DNA from: Gadus chalcogrammus
Lineage: Eukaryota > Chordata > Actinopteri > Gadiformes > Gadidae
DNA: 64,000 nt
Assembly: GCF_026213295.1 (NCBI RefSeq)
Contig: NC_079412.1
Span: 919,656-983,655 of the forward strand
Direction of reading: 5' to 3'
Part shown: positions 42,246 through 52,125 of the stretch, piece after piece
Layout: each line of letters opens with the position of its first letter
Numbering within the stretch: position 1 is the first letter of the stretch
Made by a program: the position numbers and the translations under genes
Notes under the pieces: model-generated
Database searches by the model: none
What the model saw: only the letters and a program-made list of their open reading frames with translations
Told to the model about the DNA's origin: nothing

Positions 42246-44330
42246 TACTGACTTGCGCCTCCGATCTGGGGTCTGTATAACATAATCCGTGTCCCTGAAC
42301 TTCCGTCCCACACAATAAGGACCGGAGAAACAGGCAGAGAGAGAGGATCCGGGAATGGGCAGCAGAACTAGAACCGGGTCACCTGTCTGCAGTGAACGTG
42401 GGACAGCCTTCTCATTATACTGCTCCAGTGCAGAATCTATCCTTTGCATAGCAACCAGCTTATCACAAGTTATCGGTAGAGGCAATGGGCCGAGACTAAG
42501 ACCAGCACTCTCAACGGCATTGTTCTTATCAGGCTGCAGAGGGGGCACAGGGGTAGAACCAGTAACCTCATTTACGTCCCCTACTGGGACAAGAAAGGAG
42601 TCAGATAGGTCAACCACATCACTCAATGTTCGGGACTGCGCCCGTGTGACAGCACCCACTGGAAAAATCCCAGGGAATCTCTCGGCTAACTCATCCTCAG
42701 TGTTAGCTTCGGGACAGTCCAATACCTCTAACATAGGCAGCACTCTGCCTCCAGCAATATCATTGCCCATGATAAACTGAACGCCTTTTACCGGCAGGTT
42801 ATGACGTACCCCGACTTTGAAAACTCCACTGACTAAATCACATTTTAAATGTACCAGGTGCAAGGGGACCGGCACAAGCCCCATCTCTATGCCCTGAACC
42901 AAAACACCGGAACCACAGAATGAATCACTTGACAATGGCACTACATCAGAGAGGATAAACGACTGGGCCGCCCCAGTGTCTCGGAGAATCTGAACCTTTT
43001 GCTGGTCCTTTGGATCACCGGTCAGTGACACGAGACCACTCAAAATGAATGGTTTGTAGCTGGGGTCAGGAAGGTCAGAAACGCACACAGTCGGCACAAC
43101 TGCAACACAGCAAGAAACTGTACTCACCAATCCAACCCCCTTTGGTTGTTGAACGGGCGGTGGATGATTTCTCATACGAAGCTGACAGTCGGCAATTAAA
43201 TGGCCAAGTTCATGACAATAATAACACTCCCGTTCCTCCCCAGAGCGTAAAGGTAGCGAAACTGACCTGCGAAACTGAGTGGTTGGAGAGGTAGAGAATG
43301 AATGAGCGGGCTTGTGGGTGAGTACAAACTCGTCCGCTAACACAGCTGCCTGGGACAGTGACACCACTTTTTGCTCATTCAAGTATGTTACTATACGTTC
43401 TGATACACTATTCTTGAATTCCTCCAGCAGGACTAATTCTCGAAGAGAGGAAAAATCTGTAGTTTTAGTGGCGGTGCACCACCGATCAAACAAGGTGGCC
43501 TTCTCTCGAGCAAACTCCATGAAAGTACGATCAGGAGACTTTTTGCAACCCCTAAACTTTTGTCTATATGCCTCAGGCACTAACTCATAGGCACGAAGAA
43601 CAGTGGTTTTAACAATTTCGTAATCTAGACTGTCCTCCAACGAAATGGACGCCAACACCTCTTGAGCTTTACCAGATAGTTTACACTGAAGCAAGAGGGG
43701 CCACACCTCTTTAGGCCACTGCATAGAAACTGCGATGCGTTCAAACACACCAAAATAAGAATCGATTTCCGATTCCCGGAACTGCGGAACCAAAGCCATT
43801 TGTTTAGTCACATCCAATGTGCCAAATGAGCTAGCTATTGGAGAAGAGAGGGTGGTTTGGGTTGAACGTGCCGCACTTGCAGCCTCCAATTCCAACCTCC
43901 GTAGTTTCACCTCCTTCTCTGCCTCAATCCGTCGAATCTCCAGTTGGTGCTCACGCTCAGCTTGCCTCTCTTCACGCTCAGCCTCCATTTGCAAGCGGGC
44001 CAACCTTACTTTCAGACGGGCGTCCTGAGACGACATTGATAACGTAGGTGACAACGGATTAAAGCGTGGTAAGGTAGCGGGTGGCTTAGCCTCTGCCCCA
44101 GCCTGAATGTCCTCCCTGGCATCACTACAAGGAGAAGCCGCATTCACACCAAGCACCTCCTTGCCCACCAGCATATCCACGACACACTCCTTAAGTCTCG
44201 CTTTGAGCAGGGTCCCCTGAACTGGAAACTCAAAATGAGCCGCTATGGCATATAAATCAGCCTTCCGGCATCTGTCAATTCGATCCATAGACGGATCAGC
44301 CAAAAAGACACCCAAATCAAAAGCCTCCAT
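42066..44330 (-). CDS. Gag-protease-integrase-tail fusion of the gypsy element
   Basis: One 754-codon frame from ATG 44330. A long charged helix (RLQMEAEREERQAEREHQLE, about residues 110-150) precedes a SCAN-like capsid (VPQFRESEIDSYFGVFERIA; WPLLLQCKLSGKAQEVLASI). Next come a CCHC knuckle (CYYCHELGHLIADC) and an aspartic protease core with the LRDTGAAQSFIL active site. The frame then jumps directly to the integrase C-terminal module (LQTGDPVLVLLPIPGSSLSA; FSGPYCVGRKF), so reverse transcriptase, RNase H and the integrase core are absent without loss of frame. The tail is encoded by the 7-bp repeat. SCAN-like capsids are known in Gmr1-type gypsy elements. The product could still assemble, but it cannot copy itself. 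Confidence 0.85.
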   Translation of the reverse strand: MEAFDLGVFLADPSMDRIDRCRKADLYAIAAHFEFPVQGTLLKARLKECVVDMLVGKEVLGVNAASPCSDAREDIQAGAEAKPPATLPRFNPLSPTLSMSSQDARLKVRLARLQMEAEREERQAEREHQLEIRRIEAEKEVKLRRLELEAASAARSTQTTLSSPIASSFGTLDVTKQMALVPQFRESEIDSYFGVFERIAVSMQWPKEVWPLLLQCKLSGKAQEVLASISLEDSLDYEIVKTTVLRAYELVPEAYRQKFRGCKKSPDRTFMEFAREKATLFDRWCTATKTTDFSSLRELVLLEEFKNSVSERIVTYLNEQKVVSLSQAAVLADEFVLTHKPAHSFSTSPTTQFRRSVSLPLRSGEERECYYCHELGHLIADCQLRMRNHPPPVQQPKGVGLVSTVSCCVAVVPTVCVSDLPDPSYKPFILSGLVSLTGDPKDQQKVQILRDTGAAQSFILSDVVPLSSDSFCGSGVLVQGIEMGLVPVPLHLVHLKCDLVSGVFKVGVRHNLPVKGVQFIMGNDIAGGRVLPMLEVLDCPEANTEDELAERFPGIFPVGAVTRAQSRTLSDVVDLSDSFLVPVGDVNEVTGSTPVPPLQPDKNNAVESAGLSLGPLPLPITCDKLVAMQRIDSALEQYNEKAVPRSLQTGDPVLVLLPIPGSSLSACFSGPYCVGRKFRDTDYVIQTPDRRRKSVIRPWSFALGPSPLVLRPSPFVLRPSSFVLRPWSLVLGPWSLVLGPWSLVLRPPSSVLSP

Positions 44331-44445
44331 AACGAGCCCTACAAAAACAACTACTGCCTATCCTATACACACAAACCAGCTACACTATGTGCACACCTGC
44401 ATCGAACACCTCACAGCCAGCCCGACGTGGAGTCCTACAATGAGG

Positions 44446-44463
44446 ATCCCGGACGAGCCCCCA
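44446..44463 (-). promoter_or_regulatory. tRNA-Pro primer binding site
   Basis: Minus strand reads TGGGGGCTCGTCCGGGAT, an 18-base match to the 3' end of tRNA-Pro as used by many retroelements, four bases from the 5' LTR. Confidence 0.9.
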
Positions 44464-44467
44464 AATA

Positions 44468-45046
44468 TGTTACGGCTCCAGGATGTTAGCTTGCTACGTC
44501 TAGGGGGGAAGTAGGGGAACCATAACACATATTACTGTTAGGCTGACTGGGAGAACAACAAAACAGGGCACAACAGCAAACTGGATACGTAAGTGCGTTT
44601 ATTTAGCTAGCGATCCGCCAAGGGGAATAGGGAACCATAAGCGGAGCCAAATCAAAGAAAACAAGATAAAGTGACAACTAATTAGTGCACACATACAACC
44701 TAGCTAATACATACAGAGGGTGGCCCCGCTCCTAACCTGATGTGATAACAGAGTATGGTCTACGTGATGGCAGTGTAAACCCAAGGGTGTCTTACCTATT
44801 CACCTAAACCCCTATGGCATCTTACAAACAAAAGGCAACAGCACGACACAGCCAACACACAGGCAGACAATGGCTTCCCCCATGGAGACAAACAGGTGCA
44901 AGTTATCAAGGCCTGATGACACTGATTGGCCAACAGACAGCTCCCAGATTGGACAGGGGGTTGGACAATGGTGGAGGAACAGCCAATGGTGTGAGACCTG
45001 CAGAGAATGAGAGGGGAGACACAGGAAAACAACCACACCCGTAACA
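44468..45046 (-). repeat. 5' LTR of the gypsy element
   Basis: 579 bp, one difference from the other LTR. Confidence 0.95.
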
Positions 45047-45051
45047 CAGAG

Positions 45052-46120
45052 GTAAGGCATAATTTATAGCAAAAGGGTCACTCTTGAGAAATCCAGTGGG
45101 TCTGCTGTCTGGCCACGTCGCTGGCAGACCCCTTGTCCCCACTAAGGAGCTGCACCTGCCCGTACCCCGGTTGAAGGGTCGCGTCACCAGCGTTGGCCTG
45201 TAGTAGATGGAAGAAAGAGATATAATTAGTTTCATTAAATGTATTCATTATTAAGAAAATAAATATGAGCAAAACAACACAATAATACTGACAGGATCTG
45301 TATGCAGAGATATCTTGTTCGCCTCGAATTGTGACCCGTTTGCTATACATTATCCCACTTACTAGATGGCTACCAACTAAATTAATCAATTAATTGAAAC
45401 AAAATTAGATTTTAAATGTAAATATTTTACATAGAAATTGTATATCTTAAATGTTGGTATGCAGAGAAACATTAAACTTTATCTGTACATAAAGGCAGCC
45501 AACAAATGACGACTATGAGCCATCAAGACCTCTCACAAATACTGACCCTGACACCAGTCTCAGAACTGGAAACAACAGTGCAGTCCCACAGGATTCCGGC
45601 TGGAAACAGCAACTGGACCACATCATTTAGAGTGCCCCTAGAGAGCCAGCCTCCGGAGGAAGCTGAATGACAAGGAGAAGCCTGATATCTCGGACAGGAG
45701 ACATATGGTTCGAATGATAGTGGATGAAATGAGACAGCATTGCCTAAACCCCACCCTCAGCCAGTGTGCATTTATTGCAAAAGGCATCATAGAACAATAT
45801 CCCATTAGCCTTCAAGACAGGACAGAAGAGGGAGAAAAGATGGGGAGTGGCCACTACACGCTCTGTCAGCAGCTGAAGTTCAGAGTCGACAATTTGAACA
45901 GAAACAACACTCTAGCTCGAATGAGAAAAGAGAGAAGGCTTGCTGTGACTCCTGCTGCCACTGCTGGCAACAGTGAGCCAGCCAGAAAATGTGCCAAAAA
46001 ACCGACATATTGCTGCATTAACTGGCAGCCAATCGTTCTCCCAGAGGGAGAAACGAAGGAGTCTTTTCTTAATAAAAAAAGAGGAGCTCAAGCTCATTTT
46101 CAGCCACGAGGGCCAAAGAG
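45052..46120 (+). pseudogene. Downstream exon of the interrupted gene
   Basis: Right of the gypsy duplication the sequence starts GTAAGG, the displaced splice donor of the SAM-like exon. A later exon (about 45500-46110) reads SNWTTSFRVPLES, then after a slip KLNDKEKPDISDRRHMVRMI, VDEMRQHCLN, HYTLCQQLKFRVDNLNRNNT and YCCINWQPIVLPEGETKESF. After a slip at an A-run (46074-46080) it ends KEELKLIFSHEGQRGADRAR. These blocks follow the SAM-like part in this fish family as I remember it. At least two frameshifts confirm decay. A GC-rich repeat (CACGTGCAGAGGGGGGGGC) truncates the exon. Confidence 0.6.
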
Positions 46121-46309
46121 GAGCGGACAGGGCAAGAGTAGCAGCAGGCACGTGCAGAGGGGGGGGCGGAGGGGGCTTGAGCACCTGCCCCTTTGCCCCT
46201 TGATGCCCAAAGTGCCCTTTTGTCAGGGTGTTTTTTTTTTGTTTGTTTGTTTTTTGTGTGTGTGTGTGAGAAAGTCCGTCTCTGTGGCCCAAAATAATAA
46301 TAAATAAAA

Positions 46310-47048
46310 CAAAATAATTAATAATAATAATAATTTAGATCTACCTTGGTCGGTCACATGATCCACAACGTGCCCTCACGCTGCCCTCCCTGCCCTGACG
46401 TGCCCAGACGTGCCATGCTCGCTAAGCTGCTGGAGACGGCCACTACTAGTCTCGTTAAACCGAAGAAGACCCGAGGGAGTGAACAACTGGTCCGGTGAGT
46501 AGGTTCTGCAGCGGTATTCGTTTGTGCACGGTGTATTCTTGCAAGATGACTGACAAAGTGAAGTGAGCAATGAGCATCCTCTGTATCATCCAAATCTGCA
46601 CACAGACCTCTCACAAATTATAGCCGCTAGTTAACCACACACTGCCTGCTGTGGGGAAAAAGTACATCAAACTTTTTTTGTTGTTGTTTCTGTATGTTTC
46701 TCTTGTCATGGGCAAAGTGCATTGGAGAGATATCATGTGTTATTTTACTGTCAAGCTGTTTTTCCCTATGTTTCTAGAGGCAATGAGGCATAGACTATGT
46801 TATTTCACTAAAACTATGCAATATGCATATTCACACAATTTTGGACTATTAGCCTACAGTATAAATACAACAATAGAAGAATTTGAGTTTTGATTTTCTC
46901 AACCTCTCATTTAAACATCAGTACTTGTTTATTTATAACATTTACACACAAATTAAATATAATAGCTATACATACAAATTATATAACTTTTAGAACCTTG
47001 TTGTCTTGCGCAAAGTCGATAGTCAAATAAATTGAATAAAATAATAAA
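46310..47048. other. Stretch without a gene
   Basis: Begins with an (AAT)n-like microsatellite (46292-46333). No supported coding frame. A small ORF at 46651-46893 has no recognisable feature. Confidence 0.55.
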
Positions 47049-50000
47049 ACCGTCACCTTATCGTGGTGGAGAGGTTTGCGTGTCCCTGTGAACCTGAGAG
47101 CTGTGTTGTCTGGAGCCTTGTGCTCCTGGTAGGGTTTCTCATGGCAGAGTGGTCTCAGGTGAGGGGCCAGACTAAGAATGGTTCAAAAAACTCCAATGAA
47201 TAACGAAAAAGAGGAGATGTGACCCGGCCCGGAGGAAGCCCGGGGCCCCCGTCTGGAGCCAGGCCCAGACGGAGGGCTCGATGGCGAGCGCCTGGTGGCC
47301 GGGTTTGCCACGGAGCCCGTTCGGGCACAGCCCGAACAAACTACGTGGCACCCCCCCTCTCTTCATCCCATAGGCCCACCACCTGTGGGAAGACCCGTTG
47401 GGGTCGGGTGCGCAGCCACATGGGTGGCAGCGAAGGTCAGGGGTCTCGACGGACCAGACCCGGGCGGCAGAAGCTGGCTCTGGGGACGTGGAACGTCACC
47501 TCGCTGTGGGGAAAGGAACCGGAGCTTGTGAGGGAGGTGGAGCGCTATCAGTTAGATCTGGTGGGGCTTTCCTCCACGCACAGTCTCAGCTCTGGTACCG
47601 TACTCCTGGATAAGGGTTGGACTCTATTCTTCTCCGGAGTTGCCGAGGGCGTGAGGCGCCGGGCGGGTGTGGGGATACTCATAAATCCCCGGCTGAGCGC
47701 CGCGGTGTTGGAGTTTACCCCGGTAGACGAGAGGGTCGCCTCCCTGCGCCTAAGGGTTGTAGGGGGGAAAACTCTGATTGTTGTTTGTGCGTATGCACCA
47801 AACAGCAGCTCAGAGTACTCGGCCTTCTTGGAGACCCTGAATGGAGTCCTGTATGGGGCTCCAGTAGGGGACTCCGTAGTTCTGCTGGGAGACTTCAACG
47901 CCCACGTGGGCAACGATGGAGACACCTGGAGAGGCGTGGTGGGGAGGAACGGCCTCCCTGATCTAAACCCGAGCGGTCGTTTGTTATTGGACTTCTGTGC
48001 TAGTCATGGATTATCCATAACAAACACCATGTTCGAACATAAGGGTGCTCATAAGTGTACCTGGTACCAGAGTACCCTAGGCCGAAGATCGATGATCGAT
48101 TTCGTGATCGTGTCATCTGATCTGAGGCCGCATGTTTTGGACACTCGGGTAAAGAGAGGGGCGGAACTGTCAACCGACCACCATCTGGTTGTGAGTTGGA
48201 TCAGGGAATGGGGGAAATTTCCGGATAAACCTGGTAAGCCCAAACGAGTAGTGCGGGTGAACTGGGAACGACTGGAGGAGGCCCCCGTCCTAGGTATCTT
48301 CAACTCACACCTCCGGCGGAGCTTTTCTGGCATTCCTGTGGAGGTTGGGGGCATTGAGCCGGAGTGGGCGGTGTTCAAAGCCTCCATTGCTGAAGCTGCG
48401 GTGGCTAGCTGTGGCCTCAGGGTCTTAGGCTCCTCAAGGGGCGGTAACCCTCGGACACCGTGGTGGACACCGGTGGTCAGGGAAGCCGTCCGACTGAAGA
48501 AGGAGGCCTTCCGGGATATGATATCCTGGAGGACTCCTGACTCGGTTGCAGGGTACCGACAGGCTCGAAGGGCTGCAGCGGCTGCCGTGTCCGAGGCTAA
48601 GCAGCGGGTGTGGGAGAAGTTCGGAGAGGCCATGGAGAAGGACTTTCGGTCGGCACCAAAGTGTTTCTGGAAGATTATCCGGCACCTCAGGAGGGGGAAA
48701 CGGGGAACCATCCAAGCTGTGTACAGTAAGGATGGGACTCTGTTGACCTCAACTGAGGAGGTCGTCGGACGTTGGAAGGAACACTTTGAGGAACTCCTGA
48801 ATCCGAATAACACGCCCTCTATGTTGGAGGCAGAGCTCGAGGTTGATGGTGTTTCGTCGTCAATTTCCCTGGTGGAGGTCACTGAGGTAGTCAAACATCT
48901 CTGCAGTGGCAAAGCCCCAGGGATTGATGAGATCCAGCCAGAAATGCTAAAGGCTCTGGGTGTTGAGGGGCTGTCATGGTTGACACGCCTATTCAACATC
49001 GCGTGGGAGTCGGGTACAGTGCCAAAGGAGTGGCAAACCGGGGTGGTGGTTCCCCTTTTCAAAAAGGGGGACCAGAGAGTGTGTGCCAATTACCGGGGTA
49101 TCACACTTCTCAGCCTCCAAGGTGCTGGAAAGGAGGGTTCGGCCGACCGTCGAACCTCAGATTGAAGAGGAACAATGCGGTTTTCGCCCCGGACGTGGAA
49201 CTACGGACCAGCTCTTCACTCTCGCAAGGATGCTGGAGGGGGCCTGGGAGTATGCCCATCCGGTCTACATGTGTTTTGTGGATCTGGAGAAGGCGTATGA
49301 CCTGGTCCCCCGGGAGAAACTGTGGGAGGTGCTGCGGGAGTATGGGGTAAGGGGGTCTATCCTCAGGGCCATCCAATCTTTGTACTCCCAAAGCGAGAGC
49401 TGTGTTCGTGTTCTCGGCAGCCAGTCAGTTTCGTTCTCGGTGGGTGCTGGTCTCCGCCAGGGCTGCGCCTTGTCACCAATCCTGTTTGTGATATACATGG
49501 ACAGGATATCGAGGCGTAGTCGTGGTGGGGAGGGGTTGCAGTTCGGTGGTCTGAGGATCTCGTCACTGCTTTTTGCAGATGATGTGGTCTTCATTGGATC
49601 ATCGGCCTGTGACCTTCAGCACTCACTGGATCGGCTGGCGGCCGAGTGTGAAGCGGCTGGGATGAGGATCAGCACCGCTAAATCTGAGGCCATGACTCTT
49701 AGCAGGAAACCGGTGGATTGCTTACTCCGGGTAGGAAATGAGTCCTTAGCCCAAGTGAAGGAGTTCAAGTACCTCGGGGTCTTGTTCGCGAGTGAGGGTA
49801 CTATGGAGCGTGAGATTGGCCGGAGCAGCGGGGGCGGTATTGCGTTCGCTTTACCGCACCGTTGTAACGAAAAGAGAGCTGAGACGCAAGGCAAAGCTCC
49901 CGATCTACCGGTCGATCTTCGTTCCTATCCTCACCTATGGTCATGAGGGCTGGGTGATGACCGAAAGGACGAGATCGCGGGTACAAGCGGCCGAGATGAG

Positions 50001-50385
50001 TTTTCTCAGAAGGGTGGCTGGCGTCTCCCTTAGGGATAGGGTGAGAAGCTCAGCCATCCGTGAGGAACTCGGATTAGAGCCGCTGCTCCTTTACTTAGAA
50101 AGGAGTCAGCTGAGGTGGTTCGGGCATCTGGTAACGATGCCCACTGGGCGCCTTCCTTGGGAGGTGTTTCAGGCACGTCCAGTGGGGAGGAGACCTCGGG
50201 GAAGACCCAGGACTAGGTGGAGAGATTATATCTCAACACTGGCCTGGGAACGCCTCGGGATCCCCCCGTCAGAGCTGGTCAATGTGGCCCGGGAAAGGGA
50301 AGTCTGGGGCCCCCTGCTTGAGCTGCTCCCCCCGCGACCCGACCCCGGATAAGCGGATGACGATGAGGATGATGAGGGACATTAG
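47049..50385 (+). mobile_element. Near full-length non-LTR retrotransposon, RTE-like
   Basis: Starts with the 5' sequence CCGTCACCTTATCGTGGTGG, which I recognise from full-length fish copies, and ends in a GATGACGATGAGGATGATGA tail. GC-rich, unlike its surroundings. It carries one long coding region with two frameshifts. The clade is given as RTE-like from the short single-protein layout and the GATG-type tail; an L1-related assignment is not excluded. Confidence 0.75.
47219..50352 (+). pseudogene. LINE endonuclease-reverse transcriptase, two frameshifts
   Basis: The first frame (47219-49165) has an Arg/Pro-rich start, then the APE endonuclease: [31 protein letters not shown] and the [11 protein letters not shown] end. 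It then enters the reverse transcriptase ([25 protein letters not shown]). A slip near 49110-49125 shifts to the frame 49083-49946, which reads FRPGRGTTDQLFTLARMLEG, MCFVDLEKAYDLVPREKLWE, GLRQGCALSPILFVIY and catalytic LFADDVVFIGSS. A second slip near 49830 leads to 49840-50352: YRSIFVPILTYGHEGWVMTE, LRRVAGVSLRDRVRS, LRWFGHLVTMPTGRLP. All catalytic blocks are present. Repair of two indels would be needed for activity, so this is a young dead copy. Confidence 0.85.
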
Positions 50386-50755
50386 AATCTTCATTGATAT
50401 ACCGTTTTTTGACAGTATTTGATTTTGTCTGTATGTCGGGAATAAAAGATATGTTAAAGAAAACACAAAAGTGGTCAGACAAGGAAGGATCAGTCACAGA
50501 GAGAACAGAAACATTGAGGCCCTTTGTGATAACCAGGTCTAGAATGTGCCCCTTACAATGAGTAGCCGCTTTCACATGTTGAGACAGTTGAAATGTGTCC
50601 AAAATGCTAAAAAAAAAAATTGCACACTTGTCATTCAAATTATCAGTATGAAAATTGAAGTCACCAGTTATAACTAGACAGTCAAATTATGTGGAGATGC
50701 TAGACAATAATACTGTGAAGTCATCGAAAAAATTCAATATCATCCGACTGCAGAC
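50385..50755 (-). pseudogene. LINE endonuclease fragment, minus strand
   Basis: Minus-strand reading: VITGDFNFHTDNLNDKCAIF, then FQLSQHVKAATHCKGHILDL, VITKGLNVSVLSVTDPSLSD and HFCVFFNI. This is the C-terminal half of an APE-type endonuclease from an L2/CR1-like element. A stop interrupts it near 50680. It abuts the tail of the RTE-like element, which may have inserted into it, but I did not find its continuation on the other side. Confidence 0.65.
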
Positions 50756-51129
50756 ACAAATGGGTGTGGTGGGCGTTCCCGTTTACGCAGACTAGAACGC
50801 CCCCCCGGCGTTCTCGTTTACGCAGGCTGGAACGCTCCCTTCTTCTTCTTCGTCGATCTGGTAGTATGGGCAGCATAGAACTGACGTTAGCGCCCCCTTC
50901 TTCTTCGATCTCGTAGTACGGGTACGTTAGCCAGCTAAGCCTACAGAATGTTAGCTAACATTTATGTGTCGGATCTCGGCCCAAACTTTGCATTAAACTT
51001 GATATTACAACACGATCATTTCAGGGAGGCTCCATGATTGCTAAATCTAATGAGAATGTTTGGGTTGTGCAGTGCAGTACACTGTAAAAAATAAAAAGTT
51101 GAGAAAACTCAAAATTGCAAGGCAACTTA

Positions 51130-51517
51130 CGCCCCGTGCCCCCTACCTCCGTCAGTTGACCGTTGCCCATTTACTTTGAATGGGGACGGACGCGCAATGC
51201 ATTGTGGATCCGTCCGTTCAGTTGGAGCGTTCGCCACCGTCAGAAAGTTGAAAAATGTTCAACTTTTTCGGCAGTGACGGTTCCGTCATCCAAACAGATC
51301 GCGTATGCAAATTTAAGCACTGTGACGCGACTCGGGCTCTGACGATACTGGAAAGCGGGAAAGCGGGTCATCTTGCCTCGCAACAAGCAGGAAGAAGCGG
51401 GAAGAACCCGGCGAAGCGATTTGATTGGCTGACGGATGCCTCTGCAAAGACTACTCCCCCATCCGTCAGCCACGCCTTCCCACGTCCGTTGACTGACGGT
51501 GCAGTGGGCACGAGGCG
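51130..51517. mobile_element. Harbinger-type MITE, 388 bp
   Basis: Ends CGCCCCGTGCCC and CGCCTCGTGCCC (inverted), continuing as an imperfect repeat through CCGTCAGT. Flanked by the 3-bp duplication TTA (51127-51129 and 51518-51520). The CGCCTCGT start is shared with the element at 7523. An open frame inside has no domain I recognise. Confidence 0.75.
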
Positions 51518-51809
51518 TTACTGCAATACATTTTTGAGTCTTGAGCCCAACAAAATGTCATTTTTCTTCTTTAGACAAACTTGAAAGTTAGTTACACCAA
51601 CTAAGATTTTATATTTTACAAAACTTAAAAAAGTAAGTCAGGGTTGTTAACTTAATATTTCAAATTAAGGTTAATATTATTTTAAAAAAAACATTTAAAA
51701 GAATGCAAAACTAGTTTTAAACTTCCATTTTACATTTCTGAATGCCAGACAGCAATAGAACAAGCATCATGTAGCTAGTTCAGCAGCAGAGAATCGCTGT
51801 CTAAATGCA

Positions 51810-52125
51810 GCAAACCAAAGTGCAGAACAAGTTCGACATTATGGTCAAACTTGTTCTGCACGATACGGGAGCCCAGGTTAAACGGTGACGCAACTCTCGT
51901 GCCTCATACACCGCACGATCTCGAGAGCTGCCTTTATTTAACACAGACCAACAACACATAGCGCACCGCACACCCAACCAACGGACATGCAAGCTGTTAC
52001 GTCTTTCTGACCAATCGCAGTTCAAGGCCGACCTGGGCTGTACCACTTCGGGAGGGGGCGCTCAGTTACTCCCCTCTAGACAAAATCGAATTGGTTGCGA
52101 CGGCGCCCCCCGATTACGTTAACAG
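51810..52125 (-). repeat. LTR-like sequence, minus orientation
   Basis: Minus strand carries TGTTAACGTAATCGGGGG, later AAATAAAGGCAGCTCTCGAG and a GT-rich stretch, as expected for U3-R-U5 of an LTR. A 14-bp inverted repeat GTGCAGAACAAGTT (51820-51862) lies at one end. Borders and a target duplication were not found. Confidence 0.35.

Larger units (their letters stand above)
41365..45046 (-). mobile_element. Young Ty3/gypsy element with internal deletion
   Basis: Two 579-bp LTRs (41365-41943 and 44468-45046) start TGTTACGG and end CCGTAACA. They differ, by eye, at one position (41864 G, 44967 A). A 5-bp duplication CAGAG flanks the element (41360-41364 and 45047-45051). A tRNA-Pro primer site and a polypurine tract are in place for the minus strand. 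Only Gag, the protease and the integrase tail remain; reverse transcriptase, RNase H and most of integrase are deleted. It lies exactly at an exon/donor border of the host gene. Confidence 0.95.

Noticed and set aside
48049..49089. 346-codon minus-strand frame
   Set aside because: Antisense of the LINE endonuclease and reverse transcriptase, which show clear catalytic motifs on the plus strand.
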